From contig CALWLD010000006.1 of the NCBI GenBank assembly GCA_944381435.1, forward strand, positions 28,843 through 80,939: a DNA stretch of 52,097 nt. Reading direction: 5' to 3'. This stretch comes from an uncultured Clostridia bacterium. Lineage in GTDB: Bacteria > Bacillota > Clostridia > Lachnospirales > CAG-274. Below are positions 1-8,558 of the stretch, one piece after another. The position numbers and the translations under genes are program-made. The stretch's first letter is position 1, and each line of letters starts with the position of its first letter. The notes beneath the pieces were generated by a model that saw nothing but the letters and a program-made list of their open reading frames with translations, searched no databases and was not told the DNA's origin.

Positions 1-11
1 TTGTACATTAA

Positions 12-23
12 GTATAATTATAC
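12..23. repeat. 12-bp palindrome near window start
   Basis: GTATAATTATAC is a perfect palindrome in AT-rich sequence upstream of the first gene. A related motif (TAAGTATAAT paired with ATTATACTTA) recurs at about 2467-2511 upstream of murB. A TATAAT hexamer at 97-102 could be the -10 of the first operon, but no convincing -35 was found. In DNA this AT-rich the palindrome could be chance. Confidence 0.25.
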
Positions 24-264
24 CATAGGTTGTAAATTTTAACAATATTTTTTAAATATTTTTATCAAATATTAATTTAAGGCTATAGGCAATGGATATA
101 ATGTTTTAAATATCTAATTTTATATATAAAGTATAAACATAAAAATAAACTATATTCCATATTTGATACTTTTATATAAAAAAGTATATAAGCATAAATT
201 GTTATTGAAAAAAAATAAAATTTATTATATTATAAGTATAGAAATTAATTTTGAGGTGATGTTT

Positions 265-564
265 ATGGATAACTTTGTAACAGATTATGTATATTTTGAC
301 GAAGACACAAATGAATTTAAAAATGTGCATATAAAAATTAATATAGTAAAAAATGACTTTATTATTACCATATCTTCTGAAGAAGAGCTAAAAGATAGTT
401 CAGTTTTAGAAATATTAAAACAACTTAACAATAACCTTACTAAAAAGCTTAGAATATCTTTAGTAGAAGAATGCCAAATATTTGTAGAAAGCAAAGAAAG
501 CAAAAGAAGAATAGAGCTAGAATATGGCGACTTTTTTATTAAAAGAAGTATTAAAGAAAGATAA
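265..564 (+). CDS. small hypothetical protein upstream of hprK
   Basis: This is a 99-residue soluble, charged protein of unknown function with no recognised domain. The reading frame is open further upstream (from 163), but GAGGTG at 253-258 sits 6 nt before the ATG at 265, so that start is preferred. The upstream extension is Lys/Ile/Tyr-rich and looks non-coding. The gene ends 17 nt before hprK and is probably co-transcribed with it and the ROK kinase. No signal peptide or membrane segment is visible. The family was not recognised, so no role is proposed. Confidence 0.6.
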   Translation: MDNFVTDYVYFDEDTNEFKNVHIKINIVKNDFIITISSEEELKDSSVLEILKQLNNNLTKKLRISLVEECQIFVESKESKRRIELEYGDFFIKRSIKER

Positions 565-581
565 CTTTAAGGAGAAATTTT

Positions 582-1508
582 ATGTACTCTGTAAAAATAG
601 AAGAATTAGTTAAAGAATATGAGCTTAAAAACTTAACACCAGATGTGGATTTTTCAGAAAAAACTTTATCTCACCCAGAGGTTAACAGGCCAGCTTTACA
701 GCTTGCAGGTTTTTTTGAATATTTTTCATCAGAAAGGATACAAATAATAGGATTAGTAGAACACTCTTATATTGAAACATTAAGCAAAGAGCAAAAGGAA
801 CAAATATTTGAAAAGATATGTTCTTACAAAGTACCTTGTATAGTTTTTTGTAGAGAGCTAAATCCCCCTAAAGAGCTTGTTGACATAGCTATAAAATATA
901 ATGTACCTATATTTCAAACAAAAGATTCCACATCAGAATTTGAAAGCGAAGTTATAAGATGGCTTAGAGTTCAGCTTGCACCAAGAGTTACTATGCACGG
1001 TGTTTTAGTAGATATTTATGGTGAGGGTGTGCTTATAATAGGGGAAAGTGGCGTTGGTAAAAGCGAAACAGCATTAGAGCTTATAAAAAGAGGCCACAGG
1101 CTTGTAGCAGACGATGCAGTTGAGATTAAAAAGGTATCACATAACACTCTTGTTGGAAGTTGTCCTAAAGTTATAAGATATTTTATAGAGCTTAGAGGTA
1201 TTGGCATAATAAATGTAAAACAAATGTTTGGTGTACAATCTGTTAAGGATACACAGGCAATAGACCTTATAATAAAGCTAGAGGCTTGGGAAAAGGGTAA
1301 GGTATATGATAGGCTAGGTCTTAACGAAGAATATATGGACATATTAGGTAATGAAGTTGTTTGCCAAACTTTACCTGTAAGGCCAGGGCGTAACCTTGCT
1401 ATGATATGTGAATCGGCAGCGGTTAATAGAAGACAGAAGAAAATGGGATATAATGCGGCTCAAGCTTTAAATGATAGGATAATGAAAAATATGGAAGAAA
1501 ACACTTAA
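582..1508 (+). CDS. hprK: HPr kinase/phosphorylase
   Basis: Bifunctional HPr(Ser) kinase and phosphorylase, the sensor enzyme of carbon catabolite repression in Firmicutes. It phosphorylates or dephosphorylates the regulatory serine of HPr and Crh according to glycolytic metabolites. The 308-residue length is normal for the family. The N-terminal half is the sensor domain. The catalytic half has a conserved His at 139, a Walker A loop GESGVGKS at 154-161 and an Asp pair at 177-178. The segment RGIGIINV and a C-terminal VRPGRN motif are also family features. The start is an ATG with AAGGAG 8 nt upstream. A likely substrate, an HPr paralogue retaining the regulatory Ser, is encoded at 5229-5477. 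The gene is followed after 11 nt by the ROK kinase gene. Confidence 0.97.
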   Translation: MYSVKIEELVKEYELKNLTPDVDFSEKTLSHPEVNRPALQLAGFFEYFSSERIQIIGLVEHSYIETLSKEQKEQIFEKICSYKVPCIVFCRELNPPKELVDIAIKYNVPIFQTKDSTSEFESEVIRWLRVQLAPRVTMHGVLVDIYGEGVLIIGESGVGKSETALELIKRGHRLVADDAVEIKKVSHNTLVGSCPKVIRYFIELRGIGIINVKQMFGVQSVKDTQAIDLIIKLEAWEKGKVYDRLGLNEEYMDILGNEVVCQTLPVRPGRNLAMICESAAVNRRQKKMGYNAAQALNDRIMKNMEENT

Positions 1509-1519
1509 GGAGTGATTTT

Positions 1520-2464
1520 ATGTACTATATAGGTATAGATTTAGGAGGAACAACCATAAAAGCAGGTATTGTTACAGAAGATGGCAAAATAATAAGAGCA
1601 AAATCAGCCCCAACTTTACCAGATAGAGAAGGGGAAGAAATAGTTAAAGATATGGCTTTTATTGCTTTAGATTTAATAAAAGAAGAAGGCTTAAAAATAG
1701 AAGATATACATTCTATAGGGATAGGTTCTCCTGGGCTTATTGATAGTAAAAACAAAGTTATAGAATCCTCTAGTAACATAAATTTTAAACAGATTAACGT
1801 AGAAAAAGAAATGAAAAAGCACATAGATTTACCTATATATCTAGAAAATGATGCAAAATGTGCTACAATAGCAGAATTTGTATGTGGAAGTATGAAAGGC
1901 TATGATAATGCTATAATGATTACTATTGGCACAGGCATTGGCGGAGGCGTTATATTAAATGGAAAGATAGCTAAAGGAAGTTACCTTGGTGAAGGTGAGC
2001 TTGGCCATACCATCGTAGATTATACAGGCGGAGAGTACTGTGGATGTGGACAAAAAGGTTGCATAGAAACGTTTTGCTCTGCAAATTCTATGATAAAATA
2101 TGCAAAAAAATTATTACAAGAAAACAAAGATAGTAAAATCTTAGAGCTTGCAAAAAATTTTGAAGAGATAAATGCTAAAAATATTTTTGATGCCTATGAT
2201 TTAGGTGATGAAATAGCTACAAAAGTTATTGATAGATTTAATACATATTTAGCTATTGGCATAGTAAACTTTATTAATATATTTAGACCAGACATAATAT
2301 GCATTGGTGGAGGTGCTTCTGCTAGAGGTGAAAAGCTTACAAAACCTATAGAAGATATTGCACAAAAAATGATTTATGGACAAGGGTTTAAAACAAAAAT
2401 TGTACCTGCCACTTTAGGTAACGACGCAGGCATAATAGGAGCTGCTATGATTAGCAAAGCATAG
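1520..2464 (+). CDS. ROK family glucokinase
   Basis: Cytoplasmic sugar kinase of the ROK family, most likely glucokinase (ATP plus glucose to glucose 6-phosphate). The 314-residue protein begins with the phosphate loop IGIDLGGTTIKAG. It carries the acceptor segment LENDAKCA and the ROK zinc site GEYCGCGQKGC with the preceding GELGH histidine. Its position right behind hprK in the same operon places sugar phosphorylation beside catabolite control. ROK kinases also use N-acetylglucosamine, N-acetylmannosamine or allose. Substrate cannot be settled from sequence alone, and an amino-sugar role would fit the glycosidase cluster further along. Start ATG with AAGGAGTG upstream. Confidence 0.88.
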   Translation: MYYIGIDLGGTTIKAGIVTEDGKIIRAKSAPTLPDREGEEIVKDMAFIALDLIKEEGLKIEDIHSIGIGSPGLIDSKNKVIESSSNINFKQINVEKEMKKHIDLPIYLENDAKCATIAEFVCGSMKGYDNAIMITIGTGIGGGVILNGKIAKGSYLGEGELGHTIVDYTGGEYCGCGQKGCIETFCSANSMIKYAKKLLQENKDSKILELAKNFEEINAKNIFDAYDLGDEIATKVIDRFNTYLAIGIVNFINIFRPDIICIGGGASARGEKLTKPIEDIAQKMIYGQGFKTKIVPATLGNDAGIIGAAMISKA

Positions 2465-2466
2465 CT

Positions 2467-2511
2467 TTAAGTATAATAATTTTAGCCATATTACATATAC
2501 TATAATTATAC
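2467..2511 (+). promoter_or_regulatory. inverted repeat and possible promoter before murB
   Basis: The 66-nt gap between the ROK gene and murB holds an inverted repeat (TAAGTATAAT near 2468, ATTATACTTA near 2502-2511) without a strong T-tract. TATAAT-like hexamers inside the right arm could form a -10 for the murB-rapZ-whiA run. Assignment as operator, weak terminator or promoter is open. Confidence 0.3.
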
Positions 2512-2530
2512 TTATGCTGGAGGTTTTGGA

Positions 2531-3424
2531 TTGAACATATTTGAAAAAGTTTTAAATAAAAATCAAATTTTTATAGATGAACCTATGAAAAAACATACAA
2601 CTTTTAAAATAGGAGGTAATGCAGATTATTTATTATTACCAGATTCTATAGAACAAATATTAGATTGTATAAAAATTTGTAAAGAAAATAACATAGATTA
2701 TTATGTTATAGGTAATGGTAGCAACCTTTTAGTTACAGATAAAGGTTTTAGAGGTGCTATTATAAAAATACTTAAAAACTTTAATGATATAACAATAAAG
2801 GACAATATAATAACTGCTAAATCTGGAGCAACATTAAGCGCCATAGCAAAAAAAGCTTACGATAATTCTTTAACAGGGTTAGAATTTGCATCTGGTATAC
2901 CAGGAACTATAGGTGGTGGCGTTTCTATGAACGCAGGAGCTTATGGAGGAGAGCTTAAAGATGTTGTAAAAACCGTAACTGTTTTAAAAGATAATGAAAT
3001 AGTTACTTTAGATAACAAAGAATGTAATTTTGAATATAGAAACAGCAGAATATTAAAAGAAAGGCTAGTTGTTTTAGAAGTTTCATTAGAGCTTAAAGCA
3101 AGTGATAAAGAAGAGATTCTTTCTAAAATGAAACAAAATACTAAATCAAGAAATGAAAAACAACCTGTAGAATATGCAAGCGCAGGGAGTACATTTAAAA
3201 GACCACCTAATAATTTTGCAGGTAAGCTTATTATGGAGGCAGGGCTTTCAGGAAAAACTATTGGCGGAGCCTCTATATCACAAAAACATTGTGGCTTTAT
3301 AATAAATAAAGGTGATGCAACTTGTGAAGATGTTTTAAAACTAGCCGATTTTGCCTGTAAAGAGGTAAAAGAAAAATTTGATATTGAGCTTGAAAAAGAA
3401 ATACGCATAATAGGCGAAAGCTAG
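2531..3424 (+). CDS. murB: UDP-N-acetylenolpyruvoylglucosamine reductase (MurB)
   Basis: FAD- and NADPH-dependent reductase that turns UDP-GlcNAc-enolpyruvate into UDP-MurNAc, the second committed step of peptidoglycan precursor synthesis in the cytoplasm. The 297-residue protein shows the FAD-binding PCMH fold motifs GNGSNLLV, GIPGTIGGGVSMNAGAYGGE and a C-terminal MurB domain with AGSTFKRP, which holds the proton-donor Ser. The segment GGASISQKHCGFIINKGDA is also typical. The start is TTG, set by GGAGG seven nucleotides upstream. It abuts rapZ with no gap, an arrangement common in Clostridia. Confidence 0.96.
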   Translation: MNIFEKVLNKNQIFIDEPMKKHTTFKIGGNADYLLLPDSIEQILDCIKICKENNIDYYVIGNGSNLLVTDKGFRGAIIKILKNFNDITIKDNIITAKSGATLSAIAKKAYDNSLTGLEFASGIPGTIGGGVSMNAGAYGGELKDVVKTVTVLKDNEIVTLDNKECNFEYRNSRILKERLVVLEVSLELKASDKEEILSKMKQNTKSRNEKQPVEYASAGSTFKRPPNNFAGKLIMEAGLSGKTIGGASISQKHCGFIINKGDATCEDVLKLADFACKEVKEKFDIELEKEIRIIGES

Positions 3425-3433
3425 GTGATAAAT

Positions 3434-4300
3434 ATGAAATATGTTATATTAACAGGTATGTCTGGTGCAGGTAAAAGTAGTGTTTTAAAGTTTTTTGAAG
3501 ACATTGGATATTTTTGCGTAGATAACTTACCTCCATCTTTACTGCCAAAGTTTATAGAGCTTTGTGATAAGCCAAATTCCGAAATAGAAAAGGTAGCTAT
3601 TGGCATAGATATTAGAGGTGGAAAGCTGTTTGATGATTTCTTTACTTATCTATCTGAAATTAAAAATGAAAACCATTCTTTTGAAATATTATTTTTAGAT
3701 TGTTCAGATGAAGTTTTACTAAAAAGATATAAAGAAACAAGAAGAAGGCACCCTCTTGCTAAAGGTGAAAGGTTAATAACTGGTATAATTAGAGAAAGAG
3801 AGCTTTTAAGCGATATAAGAAGAAAATCAGACTATATTATAGATACAAGCCATATTTTAGCAAGGCAGTTAAAGCAAAAGATAAATGATATATTTATAGA
3901 AAATAAGGAATTTGATAGCCTTATGATAAATGTTTTATCCTTTGGCTTTAAATATGGCATACCAAGTGATGCAGACCTAGTTTTTGATGTTAGATTTTTG
4001 CCTAACCCTTTTTATATAGATGAGCTTAAGCCCTTAACAGGAAATGATGTTTCTGTTCACGATTATGTTATGAAATATGAAGAAAGTAATGTTTTTTTAC
4101 AAAAACTTTTAGATATGATAATATTTTTGATACCTAATTATATAAAAGAGGGGAAAAACCAACTTGTAATAGCTATAGGCTGTACAGGCGGTAAACACCG
4201 CTCTGTAACTTTAGCTAACGAGCTTTATAACGAGCTTAATAAATTACAATATAGCACAATTATTACTCACAGAGATATTGACAAAGATAGCAAGAAGTAG
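3434..4300 (+). CDS. rapZ: RapZ/YvcJ nucleotide-binding regulator
   Basis: RapZ (YvcJ in Bacillus) is a P-loop protein linked to glucosamine-6-phosphate sensing and envelope precursor control; in Firmicutes its exact role is less clear than in Enterobacteria. Seen here: Walker A GMSGAGKS near residue 8, an Arg-rich lid RRRHPLA, the family motif DVRFLPNPFY, and the C-terminal signature AIGCTGGKHRS. The in-frame GTG at 3425 is part of the AGGTG ribosome site, so the ATG at 3434 (288 residues) is preferred. It follows murB directly and precedes whiA by 24 nt. The yvcK gene that usually lies between rapZ and whiA is absent. Confidence 0.95.
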   Translation: MKYVILTGMSGAGKSSVLKFFEDIGYFCVDNLPPSLLPKFIELCDKPNSEIEKVAIGIDIRGGKLFDDFFTYLSEIKNENHSFEILFLDCSDEVLLKRYKETRRRHPLAKGERLITGIIRERELLSDIRRKSDYIIDTSHILARQLKQKINDIFIENKEFDSLMINVLSFGFKYGIPSDADLVFDVRFLPNPFYIDELKPLTGNDVSVHDYVMKYEESNVFLQKLLDMIIFLIPNYIKEGKNQLVIAIGCTGGKHRSVTLANELYNELNKLQYSTIITHRDIDKDSKK

Positions 4301-4324
4301 TATATTACAATAAGGTGATTTAAT

Positions 4325-5224
4325 ATGTCTTTTTCATTAGATGTAAAAAAAGAAATATACAATATAATTAATAACAGACATTGTGCCATTGCAGAGCTTT
4401 CTGCTATTGTAGATTTCTGTGCAGACATTAGCTATAACCCTTTATTTATTAACATATCATCAGAAAATAAGCTTTTATTAGAAAAATTTAAAAATATAAT
4501 AGATTTTATCTTTGATGAAAAAGTTAATATATTGACAGATAATGGTAAAACATATAAAATATTTATAGATGATAAAGAGCTTATACATAAAGTATTTAAT
4601 ATAATAAATAAAAATTTATATGAAGAAGAACTTTTTAGCTCTTTAATAGTAAACAAAGTGTGCTGTAAAAGAGCTTATATAAGAGGAGCATTTTTAGGTA
4701 TTGGCTATATATGTGCTCCAGAAAAAAACTATCATCTAGAATTTATATGCAACACTTATAAACAAGCACAAAATTTACAAAACTTAATTAATTTTTTTGA
4801 AATAGATGCTAAAACTATTGAAAAAAAAGAACATTTTATTGTTTATATAAAAGAGGCAGAGCAGATAGTTGAGCTATTAAACATTATAGAAGCACATAAG
4901 GCTTTGTTAGAGCTTGAAAATATAAGAATATTTAAAGATGTTAGAAATAATGTTAATAGAATAGTAAACTGTGAAACTGCTAACCTTAACAAAATTGTAT
5001 CAACAGGTATTAAGCAGAAAGAAAATATAGAATTTATAAAAAATACAGTAGGGCTTGATTATTTACCAAAGCAATTAAAAGAAATTGCTATTTTAAGGCT
5101 TGAAAACCCAGATGTAAGCCTTAAAGAGCTTAGCCAAATGATAAGCCCTCCTATAAGCAAGTCTGGTGTTAATCACAGGCTTAAAAAAATAAGTATTATT
5201 GCAGAAAACCTAAGGGGGAAATAA
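4325..5224 (+). CDS. whiA: sporulation/division transcription factor WhiA
   Basis: DNA-binding protein of the WhiA family, with an N-terminal LAGLIDADG-endonuclease-like fold and a C-terminal helix-turn-helix. In Actinobacteria it controls sporulation; in Bacillus it affects division and chromosome segregation. The 299-residue protein starts MSFSLDVKKEI as typical. The middle contains KRAYIRGAFLG, the diagnostic motif. The C-terminal HTH includes PISKSGVNHRL, which is conserved. The gene lies between rapZ and an HPr paralogue, the same operon order as Bacillus yvcJ-yvcK-yvcL-crh except that yvcK is missing. Start ATG with AAGGTG upstream. Confidence 0.96.
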   Translation: MSFSLDVKKEIYNIINNRHCAIAELSAIVDFCADISYNPLFINISSENKLLLEKFKNIIDFIFDEKVNILTDNGKTYKIFIDDKELIHKVFNIINKNLYEEELFSSLIVNKVCCKRAYIRGAFLGIGYICAPEKNYHLEFICNTYKQAQNLQNLINFFEIDAKTIEKKEHFIVYIKEAEQIVELLNIIEAHKALLELENIRIFKDVRNNVNRIVNCETANLNKIVSTGIKQKENIEFIKNTVGLDYLPKQLKEIAILRLENPDVSLKELSQMISPPISKSGVNHRLKKISIIAENLRGK

Positions 5225-5228
5225 TAAG

Positions 5229-5477
5229 ATGAAAGAACAAAATTTAAAAATAACAGCATCTATAGAGGCAAGAGAAGTTGCATTAATTGTACAAACAGCT
5301 AGCAAGTTTGCAAGTAGCATTAAAATTATGCTTGATGATAAAAAGGTAAATGCAAAAAGCATAATGGGTCTTATTGCCCTTGGTGGTTTAGATGGCAAAG
5401 ATATAACTATATCAGCAGAAGGGCACGATGAAGAAGAAGCTGTAAAAGAATTGGCAGATTTTTTAACACAATGTTAA
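5229..5477 (+). CDS. Crh-like HPr paralogue lacking the catalytic His
   Basis: An 82-residue HPr-fold protein. Normal HPr carries a GLHARPA motif whose His receives phosphate from PTS enzyme I; here the equivalent stretch reads SIEAREVA, with Glu13 in place of His. The regulatory serine is retained in NAKSIMGL (Ser44). A protein phosphorylatable only on Ser fits Crh, the catabolite-repression HPr of Bacillus, where the His is Gln. It overlaps no gene, starts 4 nt after whiA, and sits in the crh position of the Bacillus operon. Inferred role: Ser-phosphorylated co-repressor for CcpA, modified by the HprK encoded at 582. It is unlikely to carry PTS phosphate. Confidence 0.85.
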   Translation: MKEQNLKITASIEAREVALIVQTASKFASSIKIMLDDKKVNAKSIMGLIALGGLDGKDITISAEGHDEEEAVKELADFLTQC

Positions 5478-5479
5478 TA

Positions 5480-5513
5480 AAAAGGTTGTAGACAAAGTCT
5501 ACAACCTTTTTGT
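5480..5513 (+). terminator. rho-independent terminator of the murB-crh run
   Basis: A 14-bp perfect stem (AAAAGGTTGTAGAC paired with GTCTACAACCTTTT) with an AAA loop ends in a T-tract directly after the HPr paralogue. Confidence 0.9.
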
Positions 5514-5579
5514 AATTATTAGATTTTTTGCTTTAAGGAAAGGTTTTTGTAATCATTTAAACCCACACACTGTCATTAT

Positions 5580-5594
5580 GCGGGGATACCCCGC
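5580..5594. repeat. GC-rich hairpin in an AT-rich gap
   Basis: GCGGGG and CCCCGC flank ATA, followed by ACCCCGTGAG. This is far richer in GC than its surroundings in the roughly 260-nt gap between the Crh-like gene terminator and the converging PBP gene. It looks like the remnant of an inserted sequence or a structured RNA end; its nature is unknown. Confidence 0.4.
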
Positions 5595-5663
5595 ACCCCG
5601 TGAGCTATGGCTTAAATTTTTGATAGGTATTAATTTTATATATAAAATTAAAATATTTATGAA

Positions 5664-5700
5664 TATGTGTTTTTGAACACAAAGGGTTTAAAAAATTGAC
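5664..5700 (+). repeat. dispersed intergenic repeat, copy A (partial)
   Basis: The stretch TGTGTTTTTGAACACAAAGG followed by GTTTAAAAAATTGAC matches the 3' part of copies at 22321-22398 and 23283-23390. The 5' part with the AATTAAG...CTTAATT palindrome is not recognisable here. It lies about 150 nt beyond a terminator, between converging genes. Confidence 0.55.
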
Positions 5701-5775
5701 GAATATAAATTATTTTTATAAAAAATCAAAAGATTAATATAACAAAATGGAAATTATAATTAAAATAAAATTATA

Positions 5776-7167
5776 TTAACTTTTATTTAACATAGGCTTA
5801 CAAAATGAGATAATATCACCTGCTATTTGGGATATATTGCTACTAGAACCTGAGTTTTCTAATATTATAGAAACAACAAGGTTAGGGTTTTCTGTTGGGG
5901 CTATGCCTAAAAACCAAGTATGGTCTTTTTCTCCTTCTATTTGAGCAGTACCAGTTTTTGCAGAAATTGATACCCCGTCAACTTGAGCCTTTTTACCTGT
6001 ACCTTCTGTAACCACTTTTTGTAGCATATTTTTCATAGTTTGTGCAGTTTCTAAAGAAAAAGCATTTGTAAGTTTTTTAGGTAAAGTTTTATCTATTACA
6101 TTTCCTTTATAGTCTATTGTGCTATCAACTATATAAGGTGTCATCATAATACCATTGTTAGCTAACGAGCAACCTATAAGAGCAATATGAAGAGGCGTAA
6201 CTAAGGTTTTGCCTTGTCCTATATATGTTTGCATTATTTCATCTATAGGAGAATCATTATTTAATACAAAGCTACTTTTATTATAAGCTAAATCAAAGTT
6301 TAAATCTTGATTAAACAATGCATCATTTGCAATTTTTGAAACCTTATCAGGCTCTATAACGTTAGATAAATGAACAAAAAAGCTATTACAAGATACAGAT
6401 AAAGCATCTTCTAGGTTTAGGGTGCCGTGTGCTTTTTTATCAAAACAATCTATTTTTATATCGTTATGTGTTTCATATCCTTTACAAGTGTAAGTATAGT
6501 TTTCCCAGCCTTCATAGTTTTCTATAAATGCTATAGCAGTTATTATTTTGAAAACAGATGCAGGAGGATATAAGCCTTGTGTGGCTCTGTTTACAAGAGG
6601 GTTGTTTTTTGTATCGTTTAAAAGATTATCCCAATTTTCAGATACATCATTAGGATTAAAGCTAGGAGAGGATACCATAGCTAAAATTTTACCTGTAGTG
6701 CTATCCATAACTATGATAGAACCTTTTTTATCTTTTAACTTATCATAGCAATATTTTTGTAAATCTTTATCTAAAGTTAAGACAAGGCTGTTGGCTTGTA
6801 AATCTTTATCTTCATTTATTTGATGTTTAAAGCGTTGCCATAAGTCGTTATTTAAGGTTTGTAAGGAAAAGTTATATTTAGCCTCTATACCATCTCCACC
6901 ATTATTTATAAAACCTATAGTATGGGCAAAAGCTTCATCATATAAATAATACCTAGTGTTATCTTTAGTTTCTGCTAAAACATTAAGGTTTCTATCTAAT
7001 ATAGAGCCTCTTATTATATTTGTGTTTTGGCTTGCTTTTACTCTAGGGTTATAAGAATTTCCTACAACATTTTTACTTTTAAAAATAGTAAAAAATAAAA
7101 GATAAATGATAAGTATTAAAAATAACAAAAAGTAAAACCAAAAAACTTTTTTTATATTAGAACGCAT
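5776..7167 (-). CDS. class B penicillin-binding protein (PbpA/FtsI type)
   Basis: Membrane-anchored peptidoglycan DD-transpeptidase that cross-links new glycan strands made by its SEDS partner. Residues 8-29 form the single N-terminal membrane segment; RGSILDRN (53-60) is the class B dimerisation-region motif. Active-site motifs are all present: SVFK (204-207), SCN (259-261) and KTG (404-406). At 463 residues it is short, lacking long pedestal insertions and PASTA domains, like the PbpA/RodA-linked group. It follows an FtsW/RodA gene by 11 nt on the same strand, so the two probably form one SEDS-bPBP synthase. ATG start with AGGTG upstream. Whether it serves division, elongation or sporulation is not clear. 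Confidence 0.93.
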   Translation of the reverse strand: MRSNIKKVFWFYFLLFLILIIYLLFFTIFKSKNVVGNSYNPRVKASQNTNIIRGSILDRNLNVLAETKDNTRYYLYDEAFAHTIGFINNGGDGIEAKYNFSLQTLNNDLWQRFKHQINEDKDLQANSLVLTLDKDLQKYCYDKLKDKKGSIIVMDSTTGKILAMVSSPSFNPNDVSENWDNLLNDTKNNPLVNRATQGLYPPASVFKIITAIAFIENYEGWENYTYTCKGYETHNDIKIDCFDKKAHGTLNLEDALSVSCNSFFVHLSNVIEPDKVSKIANDALFNQDLNFDLAYNKSSFVLNNDSPIDEIMQTYIGQGKTLVTPLHIALIGCSLANNGIMMTPYIVDSTIDYKGNVIDKTLPKKLTNAFSLETAQTMKNMLQKVVTEGTGKKAQVDGVSISAKTGTAQIEGEKDHTWFLGIAPTENPNLVVSIILENSGSSSNISQIAGDIISFCKPMLNKS

Positions 7168-7178
7168 AATATCACCTA

Positions 7179-8549
7179 CTATATTTCTATTTGTGTATAG
7201 CTTATATCTGAATTATCATCCGTATTATATTTAGCATTTCTTATAGAAACCCATTGTAAAATACCTATCATAACAAAGTTTATAACTATAGAGCTACCAC
7301 CATAGCTTATAAAAGGAAGGGTAACACCTGTTAAAGGTATTAGCTTTGTAGCTCCTCCAAGAATTAAAAATGTTTGAAAGCAAAGGAGGCTTGTCATACC
7401 AGAGGATAATAACCCTAGAAACTTGTTTTGGCTATTTAAGGATATTTTAACACTTCTATAAAAAATCATAATAAATATAAATATCAAACCTATGCCAAAT
7501 AATACCCCAAACTCTTCACATATAGCAGAAAATATTAAATCTTTTTCTACAACAGGTATGGTTGTTGGCATACCCATATTAAATCCACTACCTAATAGAC
7601 CATAAGTACCTATTGCAAAAAGAGATTGAGCTATTTGATAGCCTTTGTTTGATATATCACTCCAAGGGTTTAGCCAAATTTCTACCCTTACTCTTACGTG
7701 GCTAAAAAGTTTATAACCTATAACAGAGCCTAAACAGGCTAAAAATGAACCTAACAACACAAGATATGCTTTAGATGTAGATATATATATCATAACAAGG
7801 TATGTCATAAAAAATATTAATGCACTTCCTAAATCTGTTTGGAAAACTAGACATACAATAAAAACAAAAGACATTAGGCTAGGAAAAATCAAGTCTTTAA
7901 TTTTTAAATTATGGCTACTAAAGCAGGAAGATAGATAAAAAATAAATAGTATTTTTACAAGCTCTGATGGTTGAAATGTAAAATTATTTATAGTTATCCA
8001 GTTTTTAGCTCCACCATTTTCATTTCCTAATAATAACGTTGCTAACAATAAAGATAGCCCTAAAAATAAATATATATACTTAAATAAATTTAGCCTTGGT
8101 AATAAATTTAATATTATAGGGATTATAAGGCATATACAAAAGCCTAATATAAACCAAACAAACTGTCTTTTAGCAAGGCTAGGGTTTAACCTATATAACA
8201 TAGATATACCTATAGACATTAGAAAAAATATACCATTAAATATTAAATGGCAACTATTTTTATATATAACACAAGCTATAAAGTTTCCTATAATGATAAA
8301 AGCTAATGTTAATAAAAAAAACAAAATAGCATCTAGGTTTAAAGAGTTATCTTCTTTATTTAAAATAAGTATTGTAAAAGCAGATGTGTGAAAAAAGAAA
8401 ATAACAAGACGTTGTAACAACAAATGCACTTTATTATTTATACAAACAACAGCCTTTTCTGAAAGACATACTAAAAAGCTTGATATCAAAAACATACCTA
8501 TGTAAATAAGAAAAGCATATCTAGAAATATTTGTTATAATTTCATACAT
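7179..8549 (-). CDS. FtsW/RodA/SpoVE family SEDS glycosyltransferase
   Basis: Polytopic membrane protein of the SEDS family, which polymerises lipid II into glycan strands. The 456-residue protein has about twelve hydrophobic segments. Family motifs include LNPSLAKRQFVWF, NGAKNWI-like (NGGAKNWI), TDLGSALIFF, a long periplasmic loop with RVEIWLNPW, and a C-terminal stretch LPFISYGGSS. The last motif is the classical FtsW/RodA signature. An extra N-terminal hydrophobic region is present, as in actinobacterial RodA and related clostridial proteins. Paired with the PBP gene just downstream. Start ATG with AGGAG upstream. Confidence 0.93.
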   Translation of the reverse strand: MYEIITNISRYAFLIYIGMFLISSFLVCLSEKAVVCINNKVHLLLQRLVIFFFHTSAFTILILNKEDNSLNLDAILFFLLTLAFIIIGNFIACVIYKNSCHLIFNGIFFLMSIGISMLYRLNPSLAKRQFVWFILGFCICLIIPIILNLLPRLNLFKYIYLFLGLSLLLATLLLGNENGGAKNWITINNFTFQPSELVKILFIFYLSSCFSSHNLKIKDLIFPSLMSFVFIVCLVFQTDLGSALIFFMTYLVMIYISTSKAYLVLLGSFLACLGSVIGYKLFSHVRVRVEIWLNPWSDISNKGYQIAQSLFAIGTYGLLGSGFNMGMPTTIPVVEKDLIFSAICEEFGVLFGIGLIFIFIMIFYRSVKISLNSQNKFLGLLSSGMTSLLCFQTFLILGGATKLIPLTGVTLPFISYGGSSIVINFVMIGILQWVSIRNAKYNTDDNSDISYTQIEI

Positions 8550-8558
8550 AAAAATCTC

